Positions 8,231 to 16,213 of a stretch of 56,886 nt of DNA are shown piece by piece. Under the pieces are notes generated by a model that searched no databases, was not told the origin of the DNA, and was given only the letters and a program-made list of their open reading frames with translations. The stretch lies in assembly GCF_018607965.1 (NCBI RefSeq), contig NZ_JABBAM010000095.1:24760-81645 (forward strand), read 5' to 3'. The position numbers and the translations under genes are program-made. The first letter of the stretch is position 1. Each line of letters opens with the position of its first letter. This DNA is from Planktotalea sp. Lineage in GTDB: Bacteria > Pseudomonadota > Alphaproteobacteria > Rhodobacterales > Rhodobacteraceae.

Positions 8231-9010
8231 TTAAACTGTGCGCTCAACCATCATCTTTTTGATTTCTGCAATTGCTTTGGCAGGGTTCAGACCTTTGGGA
8301 CATGTCTTTGCGCAGTTCATAATCGTGTGGCAACGGTAGAGCTTAAAGGGATCTTCAAGCTCGTCCAAACGCTCGCCTGTCGCTTCATCGCGGCTATCGA
8401 TGATCCAGCGATACGCATGTAGCAGCGCGGCTGGTCCGAGATAACGATCACCGTTCCACCAGTAAGATGGGCAAGACGTTGAACAGCATGCACACATGAC
8501 GCACTCATACAGACCATCGAGCTTCTTTCGATCACCGATAGACTGCTTCCACTCTTTTGCAGGGCGGTTTGTCTTTGTCTCAAGCCATGGCATGATCGAC
8601 GCGTGTTGTGCGTAGAAATGCGTCAGGTCAGGGATCAAATCCTTAACCACAGACAAGTGAGGCAGCGGGTAAATCTTCACGTCGCCTTTGACTTCATCCA
8701 TGCCATAGATACACGCAAGCGTATTGATCCCATCAATGTTCATCGCGCAAGAACCACAGATGCCTTCGCGGCAAGAACGGCGGAACGTCAGCGTCGGATC
8801 AATCTCGTTCTTGATCTTGATCAAACCATCCAAAATCATCGGACCGCAATTGTCCATATCCACCCAATAGGTATCGATGCTGGGATTTTTACCGTCATCG
8901 GGATTCCAGCGATAGATCTGAAACTTGCGCAAGTTGTTCGCGCCTTCAGGCTTTGGCCAAGTTTTGCCAGTCGTCATGCGGGAATTCTTGGGGAGGGTCA
9001 GTTGTACCAT
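8231..9010 (-). CDS. sdhB: Succinate dehydrogenase iron-sulfur subunit
   Basis: The 259-residue subunit passes electrons from the SdhA flavin to quinone. Three cysteine clusters are complete: CREGICGSC with a further Cys (2Fe-2S, plant-type ferredoxin domain), [11 protein letters not shown] (4Fe-4S) and [11 protein letters not shown] (3Fe-4S). AAGGAG precedes the ATG by seven bases. It is the last gene of the sdhC-sdhD-sdhA-lipoprotein-sdhB operon and is followed by a strong terminator. Confidence 0.98.
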   Translation of the reverse strand: MVQLTLPKNSRMTTGKTWPKPEGANNLRKFQIYRWNPDDGKNPSIDTYWVDMDNCGPMILDGLIKIKNEIDPTLTFRRSCREGICGSCAMNIDGINTLACIYGMDEVKGDVKIYPLPHLSVVKDLIPDLTHFYAQHASIMPWLETKTNRPAKEWKQSIGDRKKLDGLYECVMCACCSTSCPSYWWNGDRYLGPAALLHAYRWIIDSRDEATGERLDELEDPFKLYRCHTIMNCAKTCPKGLNPAKAIAEIKKMMVERTV

Positions 9011-9022
9011 CGTCTCACTCCT

Positions 9023-9340
9023 TTACGTAAACAGGCCAAGGCCGTTTTTTGAAATACATTGCACCTTTTCGGGACGCGATGCGATTGCGGTGACGGTTTC
9101 AACAGTGCTTGGTGTGACGCCTGTTGCGCCCGCCTTTGCAATATCAAAAATCTCAAACCGGGACGCATTGTCGATCACGCAGTCGGTGATCGGCGACGCA
9201 TTTACACCTGGAAATTTCTGCGCTACCACACCGTTCACGACACCTTTTGCCGTATTGCGCGCAACAGTGTCCGCAGCATCATTCGCTTGAACACATGCGC
9301 CTAACGCAAAAACCGTCGCAATTGATAAAACCAGAAGCAT
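9023..9340 (-). CDS. Small lipoprotein between sdhA and sdhB
   Basis: This 105-residue protein begins [16 protein letters not shown], a lipoprotein signal with lipobox ALGAC, so the mature protein would be anchored at C16. The rest contains two more cysteines (ITDCVIDNAS and KVQCISKN) that could form a disulfide in the periplasm. Its start overlaps the sdhA stop (TAATG), indicating translational coupling, and sdhB begins 12 bases after its stop. I do not know a function. The position inside the sdh operon suggests a link to the respiratory complex or its expression, but this is inference. Confidence 0.88.
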   Translation of the reverse strand: MLLVLSIATVFALGACVQANDAADTVARNTAKGVVNGVVAQKFPGVNASPITDCVIDNASRFEIFDIAKAGATGVTPSTVETVTAIASRPEKVQCISKNGLGLFT

Positions 9341-11145
9341 TAGAACGTCCGCTCTTTTGGTGCGATTTTCTTCAAACTAATGCCGCCCTCAGCTTCGGTC
9401 GTCAACGGATCGGTCACAACGGGACGATGGGACAATTCAACCTTGTTGCCGTCAACGCGGCTGATCGTGTGTACACGCCAGTTTTCGTCGTCACGCGTTG
9501 CGTAATCTTCGTGGGCATGTGCGCCGCGAGACTCCTTACGCGCCTCAGCACCAACGATTGTTGCCAAAGCGTTTGGCATCAGGTTCGTCAATTCCAGCGT
9601 TTCCATCAGATCAGAGTTCCACACAAGACTGCGATCTGTCACTTTCAGATCAGCAACTTTACCCGCAACATCCGTCATCTTTTCAACACCCTCTTTGAGG
9701 GTTTTGTCGGTGCGGAAAACAGCCGCGTCAGCTTGCATGGTTTTTTGCATTTCCAGACGCAATTCGGCGGTTGTCGTATCACCGCTTGCGTGGCGTAGAC
9801 CATCGAAACGATCAAAGGCCGCATCAACAGAGGACTGGTTTAACGAACCATTCGCCGTTTCTGGATCAATAATCTTACCCGCGCGGATTGCAGCGGCACG
9901 GCCAAAGACCACAAGGTCGATCAAGGAATTTGAACCAAGGCGGTTCGCACCGTGAACTGAAGCACAGCCCGCTTCACCGACGGCCATCAGGCCCGGCACA
10001 ACAGCGTTCGGGTCTTTTGCCGTCGGGTTTAACACTTCGCCAAAGTAGTTCGTCGGGATACCGCCCATGTTATAGTGCACAGTCGGCAGAACCGGAATCG
10101 GCTCTTTATTCAAGTTAACACCTGCGAAGATCTTGGCGGATTCGGAAATACCGGGAAGGCGTTCAGCAAGTGCTTCAGGTGGCAGATGTGACAAGTTCAG
10201 ATGAATGTGATCACCGCCTGCGCCAACACCGCGACCTTCGCGGATCTCCATTGTCATACACCGCGACACGTAATCGCGCGGCGCAAGATCTTTGTAGTTG
10301 GGCGCGTAGCGCTCCATGAAACGCTCGCCCTCAGAGTTGGTCAGATAACCACCCTCCCCACGCGCGCCTTCTGTGATCAAGCAGCCGGAACCGTAGATAC
10401 CAGTCGGGTGGAACTGAACAAACTCCATGTCCTGAAGCGCAAGCCCCTGACGCGCGACCATGCCGCCACCGTCGCCTGTGCATGTATGTGCAGACGTGGC
10501 CGAGAAATACGCGCGACCGTAGCCACCCGTCGCCAGAACGACCGTCTTGGCGTTGAAAATGTGCATCGTGCCGTCATCAAGTTTCCAGCAAACTACGCCT
10601 TGGCAGACGCCGTCATCGGACATGATTAAATCAATCGCGAAGTATTCAATATAGAATTCCGCGTTGTTCTTGAGAGACTGTCCATAAAGCGTATGCAGGA
10701 TCGCGTGACCCGTGCGGTCTGCTGCAGCACATGTGCGCTGAACAGGTGGACCTTCGCCGAACTCTGTCGTGTGACCGCCGAAAGGACGTTGGTAAATCTT
10801 GCCCTCTTCAGTGCGCGAGAACGGCACGCCGTAATGCTCTAGCTCGTACACCGCTTTGGGGGCTTCGCGAGCAAGGTATTCCATCGCGTCTGTATCACCG
10901 AGCCAGTCAGAGCCCTTGACCGTATCATACATGTGCCATTGCCAGTTATCTGGACCCATGTTGGACAAAGATGCCGCAATGCCGCCCTGCGCCGCAACTG
11001 TGTGCGAACGGGTCGGGAAGACCTTGGTTATGCACGCTGTACGCAGGCCCTGTTCGGCCATACCGAGTGTTGCACGAAGACCAGCACCACCAGCGCCAAC
11101 CACCACAACATCATAGTCGTGGGTTTCATATTCATAAGCTGCCAT
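9340..11145 (-). CDS. sdhA: Succinate dehydrogenase flavoprotein subunit
   Basis: The 601-residue subunit oxidises succinate to fumarate. The FAD-binding motif [12 protein letters not shown] is at residues 13-25 and the histidine that carries FAD covalently is H48 in [11 protein letters not shown]. Active-site segments [21 protein letters not shown] and the arginine-rich HRPVV C-terminal part are present. The track start is 17 codons too early. [17 protein letters not shown] is the family start and GGAG lies eight bases upstream. The upstream extension would overlap sdhD. A lipoprotein gene is coupled to its stop. Confidence 0.98.
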   Translation of the reverse strand: MAAYEYETHDYDVVVVGAGGAGLRATLGMAEQGLRTACITKVFPTRSHTVAAQGGIAASLSNMGPDNWQWHMYDTVKGSDWLGDTDAMEYLAREAPKAVYELEHYGVPFSRTEEGKIYQRPFGGHTTEFGEGPPVQRTCAAADRTGHAILHTLYGQSLKNNAEFYIEYFAIDLIMSDDGVCQGVVCWKLDDGTMHIFNAKTVVLATGGYGRAYFSATSAHTCTGDGGGMVARQGLALQDMEFVQFHPTGIYGSGCLITEGARGEGGYLTNSEGERFMERYAPNYKDLAPRDYVSRCMTMEIREGRGVGAGGDHIHLNLSHLPPEALAERLPGISESAKIFAGVNLNKEPIPVLPTVHYNMGGIPTNYFGEVLNPTAKDPNAVVPGLMAVGEAGCASVHGANRLGSNSLIDLVVFGRAAAIRAGKIIDPETANGSLNQSSVDAAFDRFDGLRHASGDTTTAELRLEMQKTMQADAAVFRTDKTLKEGVEKMTDVAGKVADLKVTDRSLVWNSDLMETLELTNLMPNALATIVGAEARKESRGAHAHEDYATRDDENWRVHTISRVDGNKVELSHRPVVTDPLTTEAEGGISLKKIAPKERTF

Positions 11146-11161
11146 GGGGTCGCTCCGAAAT

Positions 11162-11533
11162 TTATAGGGCCAGCTTAGCGATGGCAAAAATGCCAACCGC
11201 TGCTGCGCCGTAGCTGAGGCATGTTACAAGAATGATAAGAACTTTTTGCATCGTTCCATGCACGTAGTCTTCGATCAGCACTTGCGCGCCATCGTTGAAG
11301 TGTTTGAAGCCGACGAAGATCGTCAGGGCTGCCACAATCGCGGGGAAGGGTCGTGCGAAGTAGGCTATGACCTCCGCGTAAGTGGAGCCAAGGATACCTC
11401 CGAAGGTGAAGATAAACATCGGGACAAGGAAAAGCAGCGCAACAGAGCTGACTTTCATGGACCAGAAATGATGCGTTCCGCTTTTGGCGCTGCCCATTCC
11501 AGTTGCGCGTTTACGGTCGGTTAAATATGCCAT
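11162..11533 (-). CDS. sdhD: Succinate dehydrogenase membrane anchor
   Basis: The 123-residue protein has three membrane segments, [34 protein letters not shown] and [20 protein letters not shown]. The [16 protein letters not shown] segment includes the histidine expected to bind heme b and the conserved D-Y pair. Together with SdhC it anchors the complex and forms the quinone site. It is 12 bases after sdhC and 16 before sdhA. Confidence 0.95.
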   Translation of the reverse strand: MAYLTDRKRATGMGSAKSGTHHFWSMKVSSVALLFLVPMFIFTFGGILGSTYAEVIAYFARPFPAIVAALTIFVGFKHFNDGAQVLIEDYVHGTMQKVLIILVTCLSYGAAAVGIFAIAKLAL

Positions 11534-11545
11534 TGATTGCGCTCC

Positions 11546-11929
11546 TTAAATGATGATGACAGTTATGATTGTCAGCAGGATTGACCCTCCGATAACCGCG
11601 TAACCCAGCTTGTAGGCTGTATCCAGATCAAGACCCATTGCATTGTCCCAAATCAGGTGACGCACTCCAGCCAGGGTGTGATACCACATGCCCCATAACG
11701 AGAAGAACAGCACCAGATCGCCAAACCAGCTGGTCATGAACCCGTTGGCGACAGCAAAATAGCTCTCGGAAGTTGCAGCGGCGAGAAACCACCAAACAAT
11801 CAACAGCGCCGCAATCAACATGGCATTGCCAGTGATGCGCGTCAGAATCGATGTCATGGAAGTTAGCTGCGGGCGGTAAATCGTCAAATGCGGCGAGAGC
11901 GGGCGGTTGCCCCTGTTCACGTCGGCCAT
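11546..11929 (-). CDS. sdhC: Succinate dehydrogenase cytochrome b556 subunit
   Basis: The 127-residue protein carries the family motif RPLSPHLTIYRPQLTS and the heme-ligand segment HTLAGVRHLIWD, with three membrane helices. It is the first gene of the operon. The 281 bases upstream to the broken DUF4344 gene hold the promoter region, with paired TGTGATCACA palindromes and a CGTAAT-type site. AAAGGACGAC lies just before the ATG. Confidence 0.97.
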   Translation of the reverse strand: MADVNRGNRPLSPHLTIYRPQLTSMTSILTRITGNAMLIAALLIVWWFLAAATSESYFAVANGFMTSWFGDLVLFFSLWGMWYHTLAGVRHLIWDNAMGLDLDTAYKLGYAVIGGSILLTIITVIII

Positions 11930-12026
11930 AAAGTCGTCCTTTCGAGTCTCTTAAGATCATTTTAGCGCAAAAAACTTTCGTGTCACCTAACGCCGCTGCG
12001 TTTAGGCGTGTCTTTTTGGCGCAATT

Positions 12027-12043
12027 CGTAATTTTATTGACCC
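12027..12043 (-). promoter_or_regulatory. Degenerate CGTAAT/ATTACG element upstream of sdhC
   Basis: The plus strand reads CGTAATTTTATTGACCC, which resembles the ecm/mcl1 element but with an extra base in the right arm. It directly borders the first TGTGATCACA site and is about 100 bases before the sdhC start. It is a possible weak member of the EMC-type motif set. Confidence 0.3.
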
Positions 12044-12044
12044 A

Positions 12045-12075
12045 TGTGATCACATGATTACGTGTAGTGATCACA
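12045..12075 (-). promoter_or_regulatory. Paired TGTGATCACA sites upstream of sdhC
   Basis: TGTGATCACA (12045-12054) is a perfect ten-base palindrome within ATGTGATCACAT. A second copy with one change, AGTGATCACA (12066-12075), lies exactly 21 bp further on. The same pair at the same spacing precedes sucC (18175-18205). The pair is 116-146 bases upstream of the sdhC start codon. The spacing of two helical turns suggests cooperative binding by one dimeric regulator. The regulator is unknown to me. Confidence 0.6.
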
Positions 12076-12198
12076 AAAACCAAAACCAAGGCTATCCAAC
12101 CTAGAATTCGCGATCCTTCAGAAATCCCATGGCTCTTAAAGGCAATAGCAGCAAAATAGGCAGATCAAAACTGCGTAACCTAATAGCTCTCACTTCAA

Positions 12199-12208
12199 TG
12201 TGATCACA
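12199..12208. promoter_or_regulatory. Single TGTGATCACA palindrome
   Basis: A third copy of the perfect palindrome lies between the 3' end of the broken DUF4344 gene and the sdhC promoter, 270 bases upstream of sdhC. It could be an auxiliary operator for sdhC. Confidence 0.4.
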
Positions 12209-12210
12209 AA

Positions 12211-12905
12211 TTATTTCAACCCTAATTCTTGCCCAATCGTATCAAGCCAACCCGTCATTTCTGTGCACATCGTTACGCTTTGGTCATCAAGATCGTAGAA
12301 TGCGTTTGCTTCACCGCAAGCTGCGATGTTTACAACAATATCACGGGCCATTTAATCTCGCCGTTCAATGTGGCAATCTCTTCCTCGATAATTTGCATGG
12401 GCACATCGGTCCTCAAAACCAGCTGACCACGTAGCGTTGCATCACTCCCCATCTCATCAAGCACCGTGTTCCAACTGTCCGCAGCCAAAGCGTATTCATC
12501 TTCGCAACCATCAGCGTGCTCTTCTGGTAGGTCCAATTCTTGTGCGAACTCTTCCCGCCCATCCGGGTCTGCACCATAAAACAAGCTACTGTATTAAAAT
12601 AGCGCTGCTCGTCTGGTCCGTGCGTATCCCAATATGCAGGATCATTCTGCGCCTCGGCCCAGAACAAGGCCGCACTATCATAAGCAATTTCTTCGGCTGC
12701 ATCTGGTTCATAAAGCGCATCAATCATCAGGATCGAAAGCGTATCCGCCGCATCTTCTTCCTGACCGAAAATCGGAACCTGCATCTGGTGAATCACTGCG
12801 TGACCTAGTTCATGATAAAAGATCGTTAAAAGATTATTGTCAGTGACAATCAGCAAACGCTGGCGAAGGTAGCAACGCCAATGCTGTCACAAAAGCACGC
12901 ATCAT
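12211..12905 (-). pseudogene. DUF4344 putative metallopeptidase, broken by three frameshifts
   Basis: Pieces in different frames together give a full protein of about 230 residues. They are a signal peptide (MMRAFVTALALLPSPAFA), a zinc-protease segment with HELGH (IFYHELGHAVIHQM), the middle part FYGADPDGREEFAQELDL, and a C-terminal part CGEANAFYDLDDQSVTMC ending at TAA 12211-12213. Frame changes fall at the AAA at 12855-12857 (one base too many), the AAAA at 12578-12581 (one too few) and the GGG at 12345-12347 (one too few). The net length is one base short of a multiple of three, which agrees. The start ATGATG overlaps the mch stop, so it was the last gene of the mcl2-mch operon. As written no full product can be made. 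Confidence 0.85.
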
Positions 12906-13933
12906 TTCGGCATCACCACCCAGTAATCGAGGTCCAACAGAACTTGGGGAACGTATTTGCCGTCGTCTCGTTTCAATTCAAATGCAGCGTCCCCTTTGTA
13001 GGCAACAAGGCGTAATCGCGTCGCTCCAATGCTGGGGTTTGAAGTGTCCGCTTTATCCAAAACTTCCGACCACGCACGCACTGTGTCACCGCTGAAACAA
13101 GGATTCGCATGTGCGCCTGCGTTCAGACCCACGATCATCTGAGCATTTGCCAATCCATTGAACGACAAAGCGCGCGCCATAGAAATCACATGACCTCCGT
13201 AGATCAGACGCTGCCCATCATCGCGGTGCATGGCGTCGAAATGCACTTTCGCCGTATTTTGCCAAAGCCGCGTCGCCAGCATGTGTTCGGCTTCTTCAAT
13301 CGTGACACCGTCGACGTGATCAATCGTTTCACCAATCGCGTAGTCACCCCATCGATGCGGATCACCAGACAGTGCCGTGTCGTAATTCGAGAAATCCAAA
13401 CCCTCTGGCAGCACCAGATCGGCCGCATCGATGGACTGCTTCAATTCTGGGACAACCGTTTCAGGCGCGGGCGCATTTTCATCGCGTTTGCGCACCATAA
13501 CCCAGCGCACAAATTCCATCACCGTTTCGTTGTGCTGGTTCAAGCCAGATGTGCGCACATAGACAACGCCCGTTTTACCGCTCGAATTCTGCTTAAGGCC
13601 GATGACCTCGGAAACAGAACGCAATGTATCACCCTCGTAGACGGGCTTTAGCCATTTACCTTCGGCATATCCAAGGTTCGCAACCGCGTTTAGCGAAATA
13701 TCAGGGACGGATTTTCCGAACACAACGTGAAACGCGGCCAAATCATCAATCGGGGACGCAGGCAGGCCACTCGCACGTGCGAATTCATCCGACGAGTACA
13801 GCGCGTGACGCGCAGGATAAAGCGCATGATACATCGCGCGTTCGCCGCCCGAGATCGTGCGCGGCACGGCGTGATGGATCACATCCCCAATGGTGTAGTC
13901 TTCGAAAAAGCGGCCTGCGTTGGTTTTGAGCAT
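12902..13933 (-). CDS. mch: Mesaconyl-C1-CoA hydratase (beta-methylmalyl-CoA dehydratase)
   Basis: The 343-residue enzyme interconverts mesaconyl-C1-CoA and beta-methylmalyl-CoA in the EMC pathway. It is a two-domain MaoC-like (double hot-dog) protein: the N-terminal half starts FFEDYTIGDVIHHAVPRTIS, and the second MaoC-like repeat starts RWGDYAIGETIDHVDGVTIE, with IYGGHVISMARAL in its core. The length equals that of the R. sphaeroides enzyme as I remember it. Its start is coupled to the DUF1737 stop (TAATG). Its partner lyase-type gene mcl2 is upstream in the same operon. Confidence 0.96.
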   Translation of the reverse strand: MLKTNAGRFFEDYTIGDVIHHAVPRTISGGERAMYHALYPARHALYSSDEFARASGLPASPIDDLAAFHVVFGKSVPDISLNAVANLGYAEGKWLKPVYEGDTLRSVSEVIGLKQNSSGKTGVVYVRTSGLNQHNETVMEFVRWVMVRKRDENAPAPETVVPELKQSIDAADLVLPEGLDFSNYDTALSGDPHRWGDYAIGETIDHVDGVTIEEAEHMLATRLWQNTAKVHFDAMHRDDGQRLIYGGHVISMARALSFNGLANAQMIVGLNAGAHANPCFSGDTVRAWSEVLDKADTSNPSIGATRLRLVAYKGDAAFELKRDDGKYVPQVLLDLDYWVVMPK

Positions 13934-14139
13934 TATTGCACCCCTAATTTCATGTCCGGTGCGTACTCTGCATCTACATCCTTGGTCACGGACTGCCCGC
14001 AGCGCATGATCCCTTTCACCGGATCAAACGTTTGTGTGGGCGAGCCATATAGCGCCCAACCCTTTGCCAAGGCATCACTCACTTTGTGACAAAAGGCGGA
14101 TGTGTCGTCTTCACTGAGAAAGCGGTAAATTTTGCTCAT
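13933..14139 (-). CDS. DUF1737 small protein
   Basis: This 68-residue protein (IYRFLSEDDTSAFCHKVSDA, then GWALYGSPTQTFD) matches the DUF1737 family of short proteins with an aromatic WxLYG-type core. GGAGG lies eight bases before the ATG. It overlaps the mch start by one base and follows nnrU by three bases. Its function is unknown. Confidence 0.9.
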   Translation of the reverse strand: MSKIYRFLSEDDTSAFCHKVSDALAKGWALYGSPTQTFDPVKGIMRCGQSVTKDVDAEYAPDMKLGVQ

Positions 14140-14142
14140 CGG

Positions 14143-14688
14143 TTATCCTCCGAAAGGCGAAACGCCGAGTGCAAAGTGAATAAGGGCAACAACGATAAAG
14201 CTGACCAAAGTGATCACGACCAACAGAATGTCTTTCTTGGCATCGCCCGGTGCAGGGCGCACCCATGCTTCGGCGCGATTGATCAGCGCTATGGACCCGA
14301 CGGCCCAAGCGAACATGCCGCCAAACAAGATGATCGACGCCAGATCACCGTTCACCAACAAATGCGCGATGGTCCAGACCGCAACAGCCATCAACATGGG
14401 ATGCCGCATCTTTCCGCGTAAACGTCCTGTTGTTGCGCTCATCCCAAACAGGAAGAAAGCACATAGCATCAGCAGATTATTTATATGCGTGAAATAAGAG
14501 GGTGGCGACCACACAGGAATGGAGTCCGCCCAGCGATACCCAAAGATCATCAGCAAAAGGCTGACCCCGATCGCGGCTGCGACCAAACCACGGCCCTTGT
14601 CCCCCAATGCCGCGCGACGCGCAGGCATGAGACGTTTGAAATAATGGGCAAATGTCCAAAGAAGAAGTCCGGCGATAAGAAGGATCAT
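14143..14688 (-). CDS. NnrU family integral membrane protein
   Basis: The 181-residue protein has about five hydrophobic segments, beginning ILLIAGLLLWTFAHYFKRL. It carries family marks such as MRHPMLMAVAVWTIAHLLVNGD, in which histidines lie in the membrane, as in the NnrU/isoprenoid-methyltransferase-like group. NnrU was named for nitric-oxide-related loci, but the homologue in this operon has no known role and there are no denitrification genes nearby. It starts six bases after mcl2 and sits in the mcl2-mch operon. Confidence 0.9.
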   Translation of the reverse strand: MILLIAGLLLWTFAHYFKRLMPARRAALGDKGRGLVAAAIGVSLLLMIFGYRWADSIPVWSPPSYFTHINNLLMLCAFFLFGMSATTGRLRGKMRHPMLMAVAVWTIAHLLVNGDLASIILFGGMFAWAVGSIALINRAEAWVRPAPGDAKKDILLVVITLVSFIVVALIHFALGVSPFGG

Positions 14689-14694
14689 GGCTGT

Positions 14695-15552
14695 TTACTC
14701 CGCAGCAAGGGCGTCAATTGCCTTCGCTTTTGCCAGAGTTTCACGTGCGGTGGCAACGTGTAGGTTTTCAACGATGCGTCCATCGACCACTGCAACGCCC
14801 TGTCCACCTGCTTCAGCCTCTTCAAAAGCAGCGATTTGGCGCTGTGCCAGATCAATCTCTTCAGCGCTCGGCGCGAAGGCGGTGTTGGTCACATCGACCT
14901 GTGCAGGATGGATCAAAGTTTTACCATCAAAGCCCATGTCGCGCCCTTGGTCGCACTCAACCTTTAGACCCTCATCATCCTTGAACGCGTTATAAACGCC
15001 GTCCACAATAACCAACCCTTCGGCCTTAGCCGCCAACAGACACAGCCCCAGTGAGGCCTGCATCGGCAAACGGTCCGCGCGAAAGCGGCTTTGCAGCTCT
15101 TTAGCTAGATCATTTGTGCCCATGACCATGCCTTCCAGCTTAGGATGTGCCGCAATTTGCACCGCGTTTAACATTCCACGCGGGTTTTCCATCATCGCCC
15201 AGATCGGTAGATCACCGGTGATCGCAGCCAATGCATCCAGATCAGCGGAGCTTGCAACCTTGGGCAACAGAACTGCATCTGCATCCATCGCGCAAACCGC
15301 TTTGGCGTCATCCACACCCCACTGCGTATCAAGCGCGTTGATGCGCACGATCTTATAGCGCATGCCATATCCACCCGCCGCAAGCGCGTCTTTCAACGTG
15401 TCGCGCGCGCTGACTTTTTCTTCCAGCGAAACTGCGTCCTCCAGATCAAAGATGATCGCATCGACAGGCAGACTACGGGCCTTGTCCAACGCGCGTGGCT
15501 TGGAACCGGGGATATAAAGAACCGAACGATAGGGGCGTTGGCGCATGTCCAT
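14695..15552 (-). CDS. mcl2: (3S)-malyl-CoA thioesterase / CitE-like lyase paralogue
   Basis: This 285-residue CitE-like protein (RSVLYIPGSKPRALDKARSL at the N-terminus, then DAIIFDLEDAVSLEEK) is the shorter malyl-CoA lyase paralogue. In R. sphaeroides the equivalent gene next to mch encodes (3S)-malyl-CoA thioesterase, which pulls the malyl-CoA lyase reaction toward malate. I assign that role by gene order and length. The start chosen (MDMRQRPYRS) has GAGGAAGAG before it; the track start 13 codons earlier adds a cysteine-rich leader. The true lyase, mcl1, is at 55.4 kb. Catalytic acidic residues for Mg binding (E in MMENPRG; D in GTNDLAKE) are visible. Confidence 0.92.
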   Translation of the reverse strand: MDMRQRPYRSVLYIPGSKPRALDKARSLPVDAIIFDLEDAVSLEEKVSARDTLKDALAAGGYGMRYKIVRINALDTQWGVDDAKAVCAMDADAVLLPKVASSADLDALAAITGDLPIWAMMENPRGMLNAVQIAAHPKLEGMVMGTNDLAKELQSRFRADRLPMQASLGLCLLAAKAEGLVIVDGVYNAFKDDEGLKVECDQGRDMGFDGKTLIHPAQVDVTNTAFAPSAEEIDLAQRQIAAFEEAEAGGQGVAVVDGRIVENLHVATARETLAKAKAIDALAAE

Positions 15553-15619
15553 GAACTCTTCCTCGCAATAAAGTTGCGTACAGGTGGTCATTTATTTGCA
15601 TTTCGTTCAAGCACTAAAT

Positions 15620-15632
15620 GCCGCAATGCAGC
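15620..15632 (-). promoter_or_regulatory. GCYGC-N3-GCRGM element upstream of mcl2
   Basis: The plus strand reads GCCGCAATGCAGC, with four of five arm pairs around AAT. It lies 68 bases upstream of the mcl2 start. Within TGCCGCAATGCAGCAA it can also be read as a direct repeat of TGCNGCAA. The same core precedes ccr, ecm and mcl1. Confidence 0.45.
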
Positions 15633-15704
15633 AAATTTAGTTAAATGCTGCCAACTCTAAAGGAACGTACGCTCGGTTAACCGCTTATATACGGCTCAGC
15701 GTGC

Positions 15705-15768
15705 ACTGTGGTCCCATCGGATACTTTGGGTAAACCGACCGGCGCAACGCCGATCATGGGACCGCAGC
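15705..15768 (+). other. Possible structured RNA element upstream of a secreted-protein gene
   Basis: CTGTGGTCCCAT and ATGGGACCGCAG pair over 12 positions with one mismatch. They enclose a small TCGG/CCGA helix and a CGGCG-CAA-CGCCG hairpin, a three-way-junction-like layout. It fills part of the 302-base gap between the mcl2 start and the secreted-protein gene and ends 87 bases before the latter. I do not recognise an RNA family. Confidence 0.4.
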
Positions 15769-15854
15769 ATCGTCCGACCAATTGAACCCTAAGGCGCATC
15801 AGCCAGTGAAGTCTGGTTGGCCCACATCGCGCCCTGATATTGAAGGAAGACGCT

Positions 15855-16172
15855 ATGAAACAGCGAATGATGATTGGTGCACTCGGTTTTGGCATTCTGG
15901 CTTTGGCGGCCTCTACAGGTTTTGCCCAAAGCGCCCCCAACTGCGCACCGCGTGAAGCAGTTGTTGAACGCCTAGCAGAAAAATACGGCGAAGCGCGCCA
16001 GTCTATCGGTCTTGGTGCCAATAACTCCGTTGTCGAAGTTTTTTCGTCCAACGAAACAGGTACATGGACGATAACAGTCACCGTTGCGAGTGGTACAAAC
16101 TGCCTTGTCGCGTCCGGTCAGAACTTTGAAACATTGGCAGAAGCGTTGCCCGCCAAAGGCAACGATGCTTAA
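15855..16172 (+). CDS. Small secreted hypothetical protein
   Basis: The 105-residue protein starts with a clear signal peptide (MIGALGFGILALAASTGFAQ, cleavage after FAQ or AQS). The mature part has two cysteines (PNCAPREAVVERLAEKYGEA and GTNCLVASG) that could pair in the periplasm. The segment TGTWTITVT suggests a small beta-sheet. GGAAG lies before the chosen ATG. The track start five codons earlier is weaker. Such proteins are common in this family of bacteria but I know no function. It converges with the TauE/SafE gene. Confidence 0.85.
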   Translation: MKQRMMIGALGFGILALAASTGFAQSAPNCAPREAVVERLAEKYGEARQSIGLGANNSVVEVFSSNETGTWTITVTVASGTNCLVASGQNFETLAEALPAKGNDA

Positions 16173-16182
16173 GGCGGACCTA

Positions 16183-16213
16183 CTTTGACGCCATTCACGT
16201 GATGGCGTCAAAG
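16183..16213. terminator. Perfect 12-bp hairpin at convergent gene ends
   Basis: CTTTGACGCCAT and ATGGCGTCAAAG form a perfect 12-pair stem with loop TCACGTG. One arm lies in the last codons of the exporter gene and the loop begins with its stop codon. No T-tract follows on either strand, so termination would rely on the hairpin alone or the hairpin protects 3' ends. Confidence 0.6.

Noticed and set aside
12199-12208. FNR or CRP box reading of TGTGATCACA
   Set aside because: FNR and CRP half-sites need a four- or six-base gap; here the half-sites are joined directly, so a different regulator is more likely.
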